Source of the DNA: Sporomusa malonica
GTDB taxonomy: Bacteria > Bacillota > Negativicutes > Sporomusales > Sporomusaceae
DNA: 64,000 nt
Assembly (NCBI RefSeq): GCF_900176355.1
Contig: NZ_FWXI01000019.1
Span: forward strand, 1-64,000
Direction: 5' to 3'
Positions 35,391-43,129 of this stretch are shown piece after piece. The number at the start of each line of letters is the position of its first letter. Position 1 is the first letter of the stretch. Position numbers and translations under genes: made by a program. The notes under the pieces were generated by a model that saw only the letters and a program-made list of their open reading frames with translations, made no database searches and was not told the origin of the DNA.

Positions 35391-37766
35391 ATGGAAGCCA
35401 AAGGAATGAATGAGAGAATACAAAAACTAAGAACGCAGAGTTTAACTGCCGAGCCTCATCTGTCGATCGAACGGGCCGTGTTAGTTACTGAGGCTTATCA
35501 AAAATACGCCGGCACTGTTGAAACCCCAATCTTGCGGGCACTGACTTTTAAATACATTATGGAAAACAAAACGTTATGTATCAATGAAGGCGAATTGATC
35601 ATTGGCGAAAAGGGCGAAGGACCGCAATTCGCACCAAGTTTCCCAGAACTGTGCTGCCACACGATGGAGGACCTTGACGTGATGAACCGTCGGGAAAAAA
35701 TCTATTTCCGGGTAAGCGATGAGGATAAAAAAGTTCAGGCGGAAAAGATCATACCTTACTGGCAAACCCGTTCTCTGCGCAAGCTCATTTTTGAGCGAAT
35801 GAGCCCTGAATGGCTGGAATGCTATGAGAGTGGCATATTTACCGAGTTTATGGAGCAGAGAGGTCCTGGACACACAGTTGCCGACGGGAAATTCTATAAA
35901 AAGGGCTTTCTAGATTTCATCGTTGAAATTGAGCAAGCCATTGATTCGTTAGATTGCTACAATGACCAGCGTGCTTATGAGAAGAAGGTCCAGCTGGAAG
36001 CAATGAAAATTTGCTGTGATGCCATTATTGCCTATGGCAGGCGCTATGCTGAATATGCCAGGAGTTTAGCGGACAAAGAGACAAATGCGGCTAGAAAAAA
36101 AGAACTTTTGGAGATTGCCAATAACTGTGAGGTTGTGCCTGCTCACAAGCCCGAAACTTTTGCTCAAGCTATTCAGATGTATTGGTTTATTCATATTGGG
36201 GTGACTACTGAGCTCAATCCGTGGGATGCCTTAAGCCCGGGGCGGCTTGACCAACATCTTTGGCCTTTTTATCAGCAAGGCCTAGAGCAAGGGATACTCA
36301 CCCGGGATACGGCTAAGGAGCTCTTGCAGTGCTTATGGGTTAAATTCAACAATCAGCCTGCGCCGCCGAAGGTTGGCATCACGCTGAAGGAAAGCAGCAC
36401 GTACACCGATTTTGCCAATCTTAATACAGGCGGGGTCACGTCAGAGGGTGCAGATGGGGTTAATGATGTCTCCTATCTTATTCTGGAGACCATGGATGAA
36501 ATGAAATTACTTCAGCCAAGTTCTAACGTCCAAGTGAGCAAAAAGACCCCCCAATACTTTCTGCGAAAAGCCTGTGAGGTGTCTCGCAAAGGGTGGGGGC
36601 AGCCGGCGTTCTACAATACCGATGCCATCATTCAGGAATTGCTCAGAGCAGGTAAAGAAATCACTGATGCCCGTGAAGGCGGGGCCAGCGGCTGTGTGGA
36701 GACAGGGGCTTTTGGTAAAGAGGCGTATATTTTGACCGGCTACTTCAATTTGCCTAAGATATTGGAAATTACCTTAAATAACGGTTTTGATAAAAATACC
36801 GGCAGACAACTGGGCTTAAAGACAGGCCATGCGGCTGATTATAATACCTATGAAGAACTCTTTGCTGCGTATAAGAAGCAACTCCATCACTTCACCAACA
36901 TCAAAATACAGGGTAACAACGTCATTGAGCGGATTTATGCTACCCAGATGCCGGTACCGTTCTTGTCTATTATCATCAGCGATTGTATAAAAAAAGGAAT
37001 GGACTATAACAACGGCGGTGCCAGATACAACACCAACTATATCCAGGGGGTTGGGATAGGTACGTTGACTGATTGCCTTGCGGCAATTAAATACAATGTG
37101 TATGACAAGCAGCGGTTTACCATGGCAGAATTGATGAAAGCCATTGACGAGAATTTTTCCGGACATGAACATATATATAATCTTGTACACAACAAGACGC
37201 CTAAATACGGTAATGACGATGAGTACGCTGACCAGGTTATGATGGAAGCTTTTGACGCCTTTTACAACGAAGTTACCGGCAGACAGAATATGAAAGGCGG
37301 GGTATACCGCATCGATATGCTCCCCACCACTTGCCACGTATATTTTGGTTCGGTAATGGGCGCTGGCTCTAATGGCAGACTAGCCGGCAAACCGTTGTCT
37401 GAAGGTATTTCGCCAGAGAAAGGTGCTGACCGGAAAGGGCCTACTGCAGTGATCAAATCGGCAGCGAAAATGGACCACCTGCGGACGGGGGGCACTTTGT
37501 TAAATCAAAAATTTACCCCATCAGTGGTGGCCGGTGAACAGGGATTAGAAAATATGGCCGCCTTAATACGAACCTATTTCAATCTGGATGGTCACCACAT
37601 TCAATTTAACGTAATCGATCGTAAGACACTGATAGATGCCCAAAATAATCCTGAAGAATATAAAGATCTAATTGTACGGGTTGCGGGCTACAGTGACCAT
37701 TTTCATAACCTGTCGAAAGAACTCCAAGATGAGATTATCGACCGGACGGAGCAAACTATATTCTAA
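35391..37766 (+). CDS. hypD: trans-4-hydroxy-L-proline dehydratase (glycyl radical enzyme)
   Basis: A 791-residue glycyl radical enzyme. The thiyl Cys435 lies in GGASGCVETGAFGKEAY and the glycyl radical Gly766 in VRVAGYSD. The residues that define hydroxyproline dehydratase in Clostridioides difficile HypD (as I recall: H160, D278, S334, F340, C434, E436, G765) all appear here one position later: H161, D279, S335, F341, C435, E437, G766. HypD dehydrates trans-4-hydroxyproline to 1-pyrroline-5-carboxylate, which P5C reductase then reduces to proline; no proC is visible in this window. GGGGG precedes the ATG, and the activase gene is three bases upstream. Confidence 0.9.
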   Translation: MEAKGMNERIQKLRTQSLTAEPHLSIERAVLVTEAYQKYAGTVETPILRALTFKYIMENKTLCINEGELIIGEKGEGPQFAPSFPELCCHTMEDLDVMNRREKIYFRVSDEDKKVQAEKIIPYWQTRSLRKLIFERMSPEWLECYESGIFTEFMEQRGPGHTVADGKFYKKGFLDFIVEIEQAIDSLDCYNDQRAYEKKVQLEAMKICCDAIIAYGRRYAEYARSLADKETNAARKKELLEIANNCEVVPAHKPETFAQAIQMYWFIHIGVTTELNPWDALSPGRLDQHLWPFYQQGLEQGILTRDTAKELLQCLWVKFNNQPAPPKVGITLKESSTYTDFANLNTGGVTSEGADGVNDVSYLILETMDEMKLLQPSSNVQVSKKTPQYFLRKACEVSRKGWGQPAFYNTDAIIQELLRAGKEITDAREGGASGCVETGAFGKEAYILTGYFNLPKILEITLNNGFDKNTGRQLGLKTGHAADYNTYEELFAAYKKQLHHFTNIKIQGNNVIERIYATQMPVPFLSIIISDCIKKGMDYNNGGARYNTNYIQGVGIGTLTDCLAAIKYNVYDKQRFTMAELMKAIDENFSGHEHIYNLVHNKTPKYGNDDEYADQVMMEAFDAFYNEVTGRQNMKGGVYRIDMLPTTCHVYFGSVMGAGSNGRLAGKPLSEGISPEKGADRKGPTAVIKSAAKMDHLRTGGTLLNQKFTPSVVAGEQGLENMAALIRTYFNLDGHHIQFNVIDRKTLIDAQNNPEEYKDLIVRVAGYSDHFHNLSKELQDEIIDRTEQTIF

Positions 37767-37778
37767 CTCTAAATAATA

Positions 37779-37814
37779 AAGCCGTTGTGAGTTTTTCTCG
37801 CAACGGTCTTTTGT
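37779..37814 (+). terminator. rho-independent terminator
   Basis: GCCGTTGTGAG pairs with CTCGCAACGGT, followed by CTTTTG, after hypD. Confidence 0.8.
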
Positions 37815-37912
37815 AGTAAAAAAGTATACTAAATACATTCAATTTCAAGAAGGATAAGTGCAATCAATAAGGAATAGTTATAAATAGGAAAATATTACAA
37901 GGGGGAATTCCA

Positions 37913-38059
37913 ATGGCAGATATCTTTTACAAATGTGAGAAATGTGGTTGGATTCTTGAGGCCCGGGAAGGAAAAAAAACAGAGACATGTGAAAAATGTG
38001 GCGGTAAAATTGTTGCAGTAGCTCAACAACCAGGACAATTTGGGTGTGTTAATAAATAA
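37913..38059 (+). CDS. small zinc-ribbon / rubredoxin-like protein
   Basis: A 48-residue protein with two CxxC pairs, YKCEKCGW (Cys8, Cys11) and ETCEKCGG (Cys26, Cys29), plus Cys45 near the C-terminus. Four-Cys knuckles of this spacing bind zinc or iron, as in rubredoxin-like and desulforedoxin-like domains of anaerobes. AAGGGGG precedes the ATG. It lies upstream of an iron-sulfur flavoprotein gene and downstream of hypD, and is likely a separate unit since hairpins flank it. The function is unknown. Confidence 0.7.
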   Translation: MADIFYKCEKCGWILEAREGKKTETCEKCGGKIVAVAQQPGQFGCVNK

Positions 38060-38077
38060 GAGTAGTATCCTCCGTAG

Positions 38078-38112
38078 AATGGCCCTTTGCTGATTGCAGA
38101 GGGTCATTTTAC
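38078..38112 (+). terminator. rho-independent terminator
   Basis: AATGGCCCTTTGC pairs with GCAGAGGGTCATT, followed by TT, after the small zinc-ribbon gene. Confidence 0.7.
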
Positions 38113-38170
38113 ATATAATACTGTCATACTGGTTAGCTTCACTACCAAGGGGGGAAGTATGGTTACCGAA

Positions 38171-38183
38171 AAGTGCGTACTTG
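38171..38183 (+). promoter_or_regulatory. putative HxlR-regulator site
   Basis: AAGTGCGTACTTG occurs here, about 90 bases before the flavoprotein gene at 38270. The identical 13-mer occurs at 39546-39558 in the gap next to the HxlR gene. Confidence 0.5.
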
Positions 38184-38269
38184 TATAGATCTGTTTTGTA
38201 AGATATATTATGTGCTAAGGAAAACATCCTGCACTAATGATGTGCAGAGAGAATTCAAGGAGGATAAGT

Positions 38270-38902
38270 ATGAAAGTTATTGCTTTTAACGGTAGTCCAC
38301 GCAAAGAGGGTAATACCTATTCGGCGCTAAGCGCAGTCGGTGAAGAACTAAAGCAGCAAGGAATTGAATTTGAAATTGTTCATATTGGCAACAAAGCCGT
38401 TCGCGGTTGCATTGCCTGTATGGGGTGCGTAAAAAATCAGAATGAACGCTGCGTAATCGATACTGACGAAGTGAATGATTGGATTCAAAAGATGAAAGAA
38501 GCCGACGGAATAGTACTGGGATCACCTGTGTATTATGCTGGCATTGCAGGAACAATGAAATCGTTCTTAGACAGAGCATTTTTTGTTACCTCTGTCAATA
38601 ATTCCATGTTACGGAATAAGGTTGGTGCGACAGCAGTGGCCGTAAGACGCTCAGGCGGTGTGTCGACCTTCGATTCACTAAACCATTATATCATGTATTC
38701 TGAGATGCTTATGCCGACGTCGAATTACTGGAATGTAACTCATGGTCTCATGCCTGGAGAAGCGTTAAAAGATGAAGAAGGAAGCCAAATCATGCGTGTC
38801 TTAGGAAAGAATATGGCTTGGTTATTAAAGGTGTTGGCTGCAGGTAAATCTCAAGTAGAACCTGTTTTGCCTGAGAAGAAGAAAATGACAAACTTCATTA
38901 GA
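38270..38902 (+). CDS. iron-sulfur flavoprotein (NADPH-dependent FMN reductase family)
   Basis: A 210-residue flavodoxin-fold protein whose frame ends at a TGA near 38905. The N-terminal IAFNGSPRKEGNTY is the FMN-phosphate loop; Cys47, Cys50, Cys53 and Cys61 form CX2CX2CX7C, the Isf-type [4Fe-4S] motif; GSPVYYAGIAGTMKSFLDR is the second flavin loop. The start at 38270 follows AAGGAGG; the longer frame from 38237 lacks a ribosome binding site. A 13-base sequence shared with the HxlR intergenic region lies upstream, so it is a probable HxlR target. It is a paralogue of the genes at 1441 and 39903. Confidence 0.82.
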
Positions 38903-38967
38903 TGAAGTCCCACTATGGATGATAGCGGCCATATAAAGTGACAAAGCGAATGTCGTCAGGTTTAGAT

Positions 38968-39005
38968 CAAAGTGTCTCGGCAAAAATAGGCGAGGCACTT
39001 TGTTT
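38968..39005 (+). terminator. rho-independent terminator
   Basis: CAAAGTGTCTCG pairs with CGAGGCACTTTG, followed by TTTT. Repeat copy 3 follows immediately. Confidence 0.8.
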
Positions 39006-39006
39006 T

Positions 39007-39096
39007 CCTGTAAGAAAGTATAACTTTCCGTCTGGATAAGGGCAGCATCGGCTTCCGCTTTCGCCAAGGCTCGGCGCAAGCCGTGTTTTCTTTATA
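39007..39096 (+). repeat. dispersed intergenic repeat, copy 3
   Basis: Same orientation, length and internal blocks as the copies at 27094 and 33675. The GGCTT...AAGCC stem is fully paired here. It ends at TTTCTTTATA, just before the convergent HxlR gene. Confidence 0.8.
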
Positions 39097-39105
39097 TTTT
39101 AATAA

Positions 39106-39474
39106 CTATTGTTCTGACGCCTGGCAGCTATGTTTGCTGGTACTTGGTTCAAGCTGACTTATGTAGTTAAGTCCCCATTGACAGAGGGTGGCTAAGATCG
39201 GCAACAAACTTTTGCCTGCCTCGGTGAGAGAATACTCTACTTTGGGTGGTATCTGCGTATAGATGAAGCGTTTGACCAGGCCGCTTTCTTCCAATTCTCT
39301 GAGCTGTTGGGTCAGCATTTTTTGGGTGACCTTAGGCAATGCTTTCCTTAGTTCACTAAACCGCAGGGTATTTTCCCCTAAGTACCACAGAATAAGCGCT
39401 TTCCATTTCCCGCCGATGAGGTCTAAGGTTAACTCCATCGAACACTGGTACTCGGTATTCTTAAATTTGATCAT
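39106..39474 (-). CDS. HxlR-family transcriptional regulator
   Basis: A 122-residue winged-helix regulator with the family signature: CSMELTLDLIGGKWKALILW, TLRFSELRKALPKVTQKML, LEESGLVKRFIYTQIPPKVE. Cys12 in the N-terminal arm sits where redox-sensing HxlR/YodB proteins carry their reactive cysteine. It is divergent from the DUF1858/flavoprotein operon, and its intergenic region holds the AAGTGCGTACTTG 13-mer also found before the flavoprotein at 38270. It probably controls both, in response to quinone, aldehyde or oxidant stress. GAGGAG lies seven bases before the ATG. Confidence 0.85.
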   Translation of the reverse strand: MIKFKNTEYQCSMELTLDLIGGKWKALILWYLGENTLRFSELRKALPKVTQKMLTQQLRELEESGLVKRFIYTQIPPKVEYSLTEAGKSLLPILATLCQWGLNYISQLEPSTSKHSCQASEQ

Positions 39475-39545
39475 GAAACCACTCCTCGTTTTGTGAATGA
39501 AACTTTTTCAGTCTATGGTATATAAAAGGGTACTATGATACAAAT

Positions 39546-39558
39546 AAGTGCGTACTTG
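39546..39558 (+). promoter_or_regulatory. putative HxlR-regulator site
   Basis: AAGTGCGTACTTG is identical to the site at 38171-38183 and lies between the divergent HxlR and DUF1858 genes. A TACT element lies about 20 bases upstream, so the complete operator may be longer. Confidence 0.5.
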
Positions 39559-39644
39559 CTGATTGTTGCATTAGCAGATATTATTATAGCAGGAAACCAT
39601 TTGTAAATACAGTAGAGATTTTTTTCTGTTGAAAGGAGGGTGAA

Positions 39645-39836
39645 ATGATGATAACAAAAGAAATGGGTATTGGTGAGGTTGTTGAGCAATATCCAAAGAC
39701 GATTGAGGTATTTCGTAACTATGGCATGGGTTGCTTTGGCTGTGCAGCAGCTCGCTTTGAAAATATTGATCAAGGTGCCCAAGCACATGGTATCAATATT
39801 GAGGCGTTGATTGCCGATCTAAACAAAGCGGTATAA
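39645..39836 (+). CDS. DUF1858 redox-disulfide protein
   Basis: A 63-residue protein with the DUF1858 pattern: MGIGEVVEQYPKTIEVFRNYGMGCFGC, with Cys30 and Cys33 at the end of a helix. This family is a small redox-disulfide module often linked to hybrid cluster proteins or other iron-sulfur proteins. AAAGGAGG precedes tandem ATGs. It is in one operon with the flavoprotein gene 66 bases downstream, which suggests a small redox pair. Confidence 0.85.
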   Translation: MMITKEMGIGEVVEQYPKTIEVFRNYGMGCFGCAAARFENIDQGAQAHGINIEALIADLNKAV

Positions 39837-39902
39837 ATTTTCCGGAATATTTTTATGAAGAGGGCTGTAGTACCGGAAATCAGTGTGGTTGGAGGAATGT
39901 GT

Positions 39903-40460
39903 ATGCAAAAGATCGTTGTTATCAATGGTAGCCCCCGTGAACAGGGGAGTACTGCTGCTTTGGTAGACGAGATTAGTAAGGGTGCTGGTAATCGCGGGGC
40001 TCAAGTCAAGGTATACAATTTAAATAGTATGAATATCAAAGGCTGTCAAAGCTGCTACGCCTGCAAAGCACAAGGTCGCTGTGTCCTGCAGGATGACATG
40101 CAAGAGTTATATGATGAGATCGCTAGTGCCAGCGGAGTTATCTTCGCAACCCCGGTGTACATGTGGCAGATGACGGCACAATTAAAACTGGCAGTCGATC
40201 GTTTGTATGCCTTTCTAAAACCCGACTATTCCAGCTATTTGACTCCAGGTAAGAAGGTGTTGCTCGCGGTTACGCAGGGGAGACCTGATACGTCTGCGTT
40301 TCACCACTATTTTGAGCACATGGGCAAGATGCTTTTGTTCCTCGGTTTCGGAGATTATAAAATACTTATCGCCGGGGGGACACGTAAGCCAGAAGATTTG
40401 CTCAGTCAAACTACAGTGGTAGAAGAAGCTAGACAGCTGGGCGGCTGGCTTGTCGAGTAA
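39903..40460 (+). CDS. iron-sulfur flavoprotein (NADPH-dependent FMN reductase family)
   Basis: A 185-residue paralogue of the proteins at 1441 and 38270. The FMN loop is VVINGSPREQGSTA; Cys48, Cys51, Cys54 and Cys60 form CX2CX2CX5C; the second flavin loop is ATPVYMWQMTAQLKLAVDR. The start at 39903 follows GGAGG; the frame extends 16 codons upstream without a signal. It is in an operon with the DUF1858 gene and likely under HxlR control. It lies just upstream of an FMN riboswitch and ribB, which fits flavin demand but is a separate transcript. Confidence 0.82.
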   Translation: MQKIVVINGSPREQGSTAALVDEISKGAGNRGAQVKVYNLNSMNIKGCQSCYACKAQGRCVLQDDMQELYDEIASASGVIFATPVYMWQMTAQLKLAVDRLYAFLKPDYSSYLTPGKKVLLAVTQGRPDTSAFHHYFEHMGKMLLFLGFGDYKILIAGGTRKPEDLLSQTTVVEEARQLGGWLVE

Positions 40461-40539
40461 CCCGGATCTATTAAAAGTATTGTTATGATGTGAGAACTAT
40501 TACCGGATAGAAATGTTCCTATGTTTCACTTGTTTAATC

Positions 40540-40568
40540 TTGACAATGTAAGGAAATGGAGTATTCTA
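40540..40568 (+). promoter_or_regulatory. probable promoter of the ribB transcript
   Basis: A consensus TTGACA at 40540-40545 is followed, 16-17 bases on, by TATTCTA, a weak -10 element. The riboswitch starts about 10 bases downstream. Confidence 0.55.
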
Positions 40569-40576
40569 TAAATAGA

Positions 40577-40722
40577 CTTATTCTCAGGGCGGGGTGCGAG
40601 TCCCCACCGGCGGTATCCCAGGAATACTGGGGAGCCCGCGAGCGCTCCTAATATAGGAGGTCAGCAGATCTGGTGAGAGGCCAGAGCCGACGGTAATAGT
40701 CCGGATGAAAGAGGATAGGACA
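40577..40722 (+). promoter_or_regulatory. FMN riboswitch (RFN element)
   Basis: The sequence has the conserved RFN blocks in order: TCAGGGCGGGGTGCGAGTCC, CCACCGGCGGTA, GGAGCCCGCGAGCGC, GGTCAGCAGATCTGGTGAGA, GCCAGAGCCGACGGTAATAG and TCCGGATGAAAGAGGATAGG. It binds FMN and lowers expression of flavin genes when FMN is plentiful. It precedes ribB by about 95 bases. That gap contains CGCCCTGATTCGGGTG, which could be part of the expression platform. Confidence 0.95.
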
Positions 40723-40818
40723 GTTACACCTATTATTTAAATACGATATTACTTATAGCTGTCTGTCCAAAAACGCCCTGATTCGGGTGAGTCGACTAAA
40801 AAATTGGAGGCGACTACT

Positions 40819-41466
40819 TTGAATCAGAACTTACTTACACAGTTTGGCAATTCCCAAGAGCGGGTTGAGCGGGCGCTTGACTCGCTGCGTAATGGTCGAG
40901 GAATCTTAGTTACTGATGATGAACTGCGGGAAAACGAAGGAGATATTTTCTTTGCAGCTCAATCATTGACGGAAAAACAGATGGCGATGCTAATACGCGA
41001 AGGCAGTGGCATTGTTTGCTTGTGCTTGCCAGAGGAGCGGGTAGAGGCATTAGCCTTAGCAATGATGGTTGAGGATAATACTAGCCATTTCCAGACTGCA
41101 TTTACAGTTTCAATTGAGGCTGCAACCGGGGTTACTACCGGTGTTTCGGCGGCTGATCGGGTAGCAACCATAAAAGCGGCGATTGCGGATGATGCAGCTC
41201 CAGACCATCTCCGGCGTCCAGGGCACATATTTCCACTGAGGGCACGTGCTGACGGAGTCCTGGAACGCCCAGGACATACAGAAGCTAATGTTGATTTAAT
41301 GCGGCTTGCTGGGCTAAAACCTTATGGTGTATTATGTGAGCTTACTAATACAGATGGTACAATGGCCCGGTTGCCTGAAATAGTAGCCTTTGCTAATAAA
41401 AATAATATGCCAGTTGTGACTGTAGAAGATATTGTTGCTTATCGTCGGCGCAAGAGTGACCATTAA
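40819..41466 (+). CDS. ribB: 3,4-dihydroxy-2-butanone 4-phosphate synthase
   Basis: A 215-residue single-domain RibB. It makes the four-carbon precursor of riboflavin from ribulose 5-phosphate. Conserved parts are [18 protein letters not shown] (acidic loop that binds Mg2+ and substrate), [46 protein letters not shown] and [14 protein letters not shown]. The fusion with GTP cyclohydrolase II common in Firmicutes is absent. The start is a TTG at 40819 with GGAGG eight bases upstream; another in-frame TTG at 40804 overlaps that site. It is controlled by the FMN riboswitch just upstream. Confidence 0.92.
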   Translation: MNQNLLTQFGNSQERVERALDSLRNGRGILVTDDELRENEGDIFFAAQSLTEKQMAMLIREGSGIVCLCLPEERVEALALAMMVEDNTSHFQTAFTVSIEAATGVTTGVSAADRVATIKAAIADDAAPDHLRRPGHIFPLRARADGVLERPGHTEANVDLMRLAGLKPYGVLCELTNTDGTMARLPEIVAFANKNNMPVVTVEDIVAYRRRKSDH

Positions 41467-41475
41467 TATTTCTTA

Positions 41476-41521
41476 TAAAAAGCTTCAGGAATATGTTATT
41501 CTTGAAGCTTTTTATTTTTTC
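41476..41521 (+). terminator. rho-independent terminator
   Basis: AAAAAGCTTCAGGAAT pairs with ATTCTTGAAGCTTTTT and is followed by ATTTTTT, after ribB. Confidence 0.9.
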
Positions 41522-41639
41522 TAGGAGCCACCTCGCTAGGTACTCAAGTGACACTCACTATGAATAAACAGTCTGTAGACATAAGTAATGACAGTAAATG
41601 CCGGAATTGGTATAATGGGTACTCTAAGGGCTTTAATTT

Positions 41640-42866
41640 ATGGCGAAATATGAAAGGATAAGCAAATTGATGGCAAAGATATGGTCAATTATTGCCACGC
41701 TTCCTTTTGGAGTGTTGGTTGTTACGCTTATAGCTTATTTCCGGATAAGTATAGATAATTCTTTATCTGCGATTATATTCAATTTTTCATATGCGCTTTA
41801 TGCTGTAGCTCTACTACTGAGCTGGTGGTTTAATCGCAGTCGGGTCTTTTTCATTACTATAGTGATTGCTCTTTCGCAGTATGCTCTGAGTGAGCTGGCT
41901 GCAGCCAATGTTGGCATGCCCGGTGTCCCAGCAGATATTTATCCTGTTATTTGTATCCTGCTGCCTATTAATATATTTGTTTTTTCCTTACTAAAAGAGC
42001 GTGGTATTTTCAATGCCTGGGGCTTAGGTCGTTTTTGCATTATTGGTTTTCAAGCATTTTATATTTCCCTGGCAACCATATCAAATGATGCCTCTTTGCT
42101 TAGCCTTTTTTCTACAGAGATTCTAACTGATACGTTTGCTGGCACCGCAATTCCGCAATCGGCAATTTTTGCCTATATTATGGCATTCTTGTTAATTGTA
42201 AGAAGGCAATTAAAGAATCGCTCACATCTGGATAATGCACTGTTAGCCGTATTAGTTGCTTCGATGATTGCGCTGCATTTGAAAAATCAGCCTTTAGCGA
42301 TTCCTATTTTCTTTTGTGCTGCTGAAATTATGCTTATCATAGCTGTAGTACAGGATTCTTACTCAATGGCTTACCTGGATGAACTGACAGGCTTGCCTGC
42401 CCGCCGCGCCCTTAAAGAGGAACTAATGAAATTAAGAGGCGAATATACAATCGCGATGGTGGATATAGACTTTTTTAAAAAGTTTAATGATACTTACGGA
42501 CATGATACCGGCGATGAAGTACTGCGCCTGGTGGCATCTGTGCTTAAAAAGGTGACGGGAGGCGGTAAAGCCTTCCGTTACGGCGGTGAAGAGTTCACAA
42601 TAGTATTTCCTCACACAAAAATTGCGGATGCCTTACCCTACCTAGAGGAATTGCGCATTGCAGTAGAAAAAACTCCCTACGCGTACCGGGGTAGCAAAGA
42701 GAAAAAGACCAAGAAAAAGCCATCGCTCAAACAGCTCTTCGTAACTATCAGTGTGGGGGTAGCAGAACGCAGCGACAAGAATAAACAAACGCAGGAAGTA
42801 ATCAAAGCCGCTGACAAGGCCCTCTATCGTGCCAAGAAAAAGGGACGGAACTGTGTGAGTAAGTAA
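41640..42866 (+). CDS. membrane diguanylate cyclase (GGDEF)
   Basis: A 408-residue protein. The first 240 residues hold about seven hydrophobic segments with no known sensor name. They are followed by a GGDEF domain (YLDELTGLPARRALKEEL, MVDIDFFKKFNDTYGHDTGD) whose active loop is intact (RYGGEEFTIVF), so it should make cyclic di-GMP. A lysine-rich insert (about residues 345-362, SKEKKTKKKPSLK) sits before the last strand. Ribosome binding is weak at 41640; an ATG at 41670 is an alternative. It stands alone, in contrast to the inactive GGDEF protein at 7885. Confidence 0.85.
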   Translation: MAKYERISKLMAKIWSIIATLPFGVLVVTLIAYFRISIDNSLSAIIFNFSYALYAVALLLSWWFNRSRVFFITIVIALSQYALSELAAANVGMPGVPADIYPVICILLPINIFVFSLLKERGIFNAWGLGRFCIIGFQAFYISLATISNDASLLSLFSTEILTDTFAGTAIPQSAIFAYIMAFLLIVRRQLKNRSHLDNALLAVLVASMIALHLKNQPLAIPIFFCAAEIMLIIAVVQDSYSMAYLDELTGLPARRALKEELMKLRGEYTIAMVDIDFFKKFNDTYGHDTGDEVLRLVASVLKKVTGGGKAFRYGGEEFTIVFPHTKIADALPYLEELRIAVEKTPYAYRGSKEKKTKKKPSLKQLFVTISVGVAERSDKNKQTQEVIKAADKALYRAKKKGRNCVSK

Positions 42867-43018
42867 AGAATGGCTGCTTGGTTCGTGTTTGGGAGAAGGC
42901 GGTGAGGGGAGTTGACTCCACACGCACAAGTGAATTCAATCGCTTGACAGAGGATATAATGTACATTAGAATAAAAGAAATGCATAATAACTAAACATAA
43001 TACGTACCTTAGTCACTG

Positions 43019-43058
43019 CAGACTTTCTCGCAAAATTCGTGAGAAGGTCTTTTTTTTT
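43019..43058 (+). terminator. rho-independent terminator
   Basis: GACTTTCTCGC pairs with GTGAGAAGGTC and is followed by eight T, upstream of the sigma-54 activator gene. Nothing else is seen in 42867-43129. Confidence 0.85.
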
Positions 43059-43129
43059 GGTCGCTTGCCTGTAGTTCATTTCTTGGCTGGAAAAGGAATA
43101 TGTGAAAATAATTGAGATGGAGTGTTGTT

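Noticed and set aside
35391..37766. Choline TMA-lyase, pyruvate formate-lyase or glycerol dehydratase
   Set aside because: The active-site set H161, D279, S335, F341, C435, E437 matches hydroxyproline dehydratase at a constant offset.
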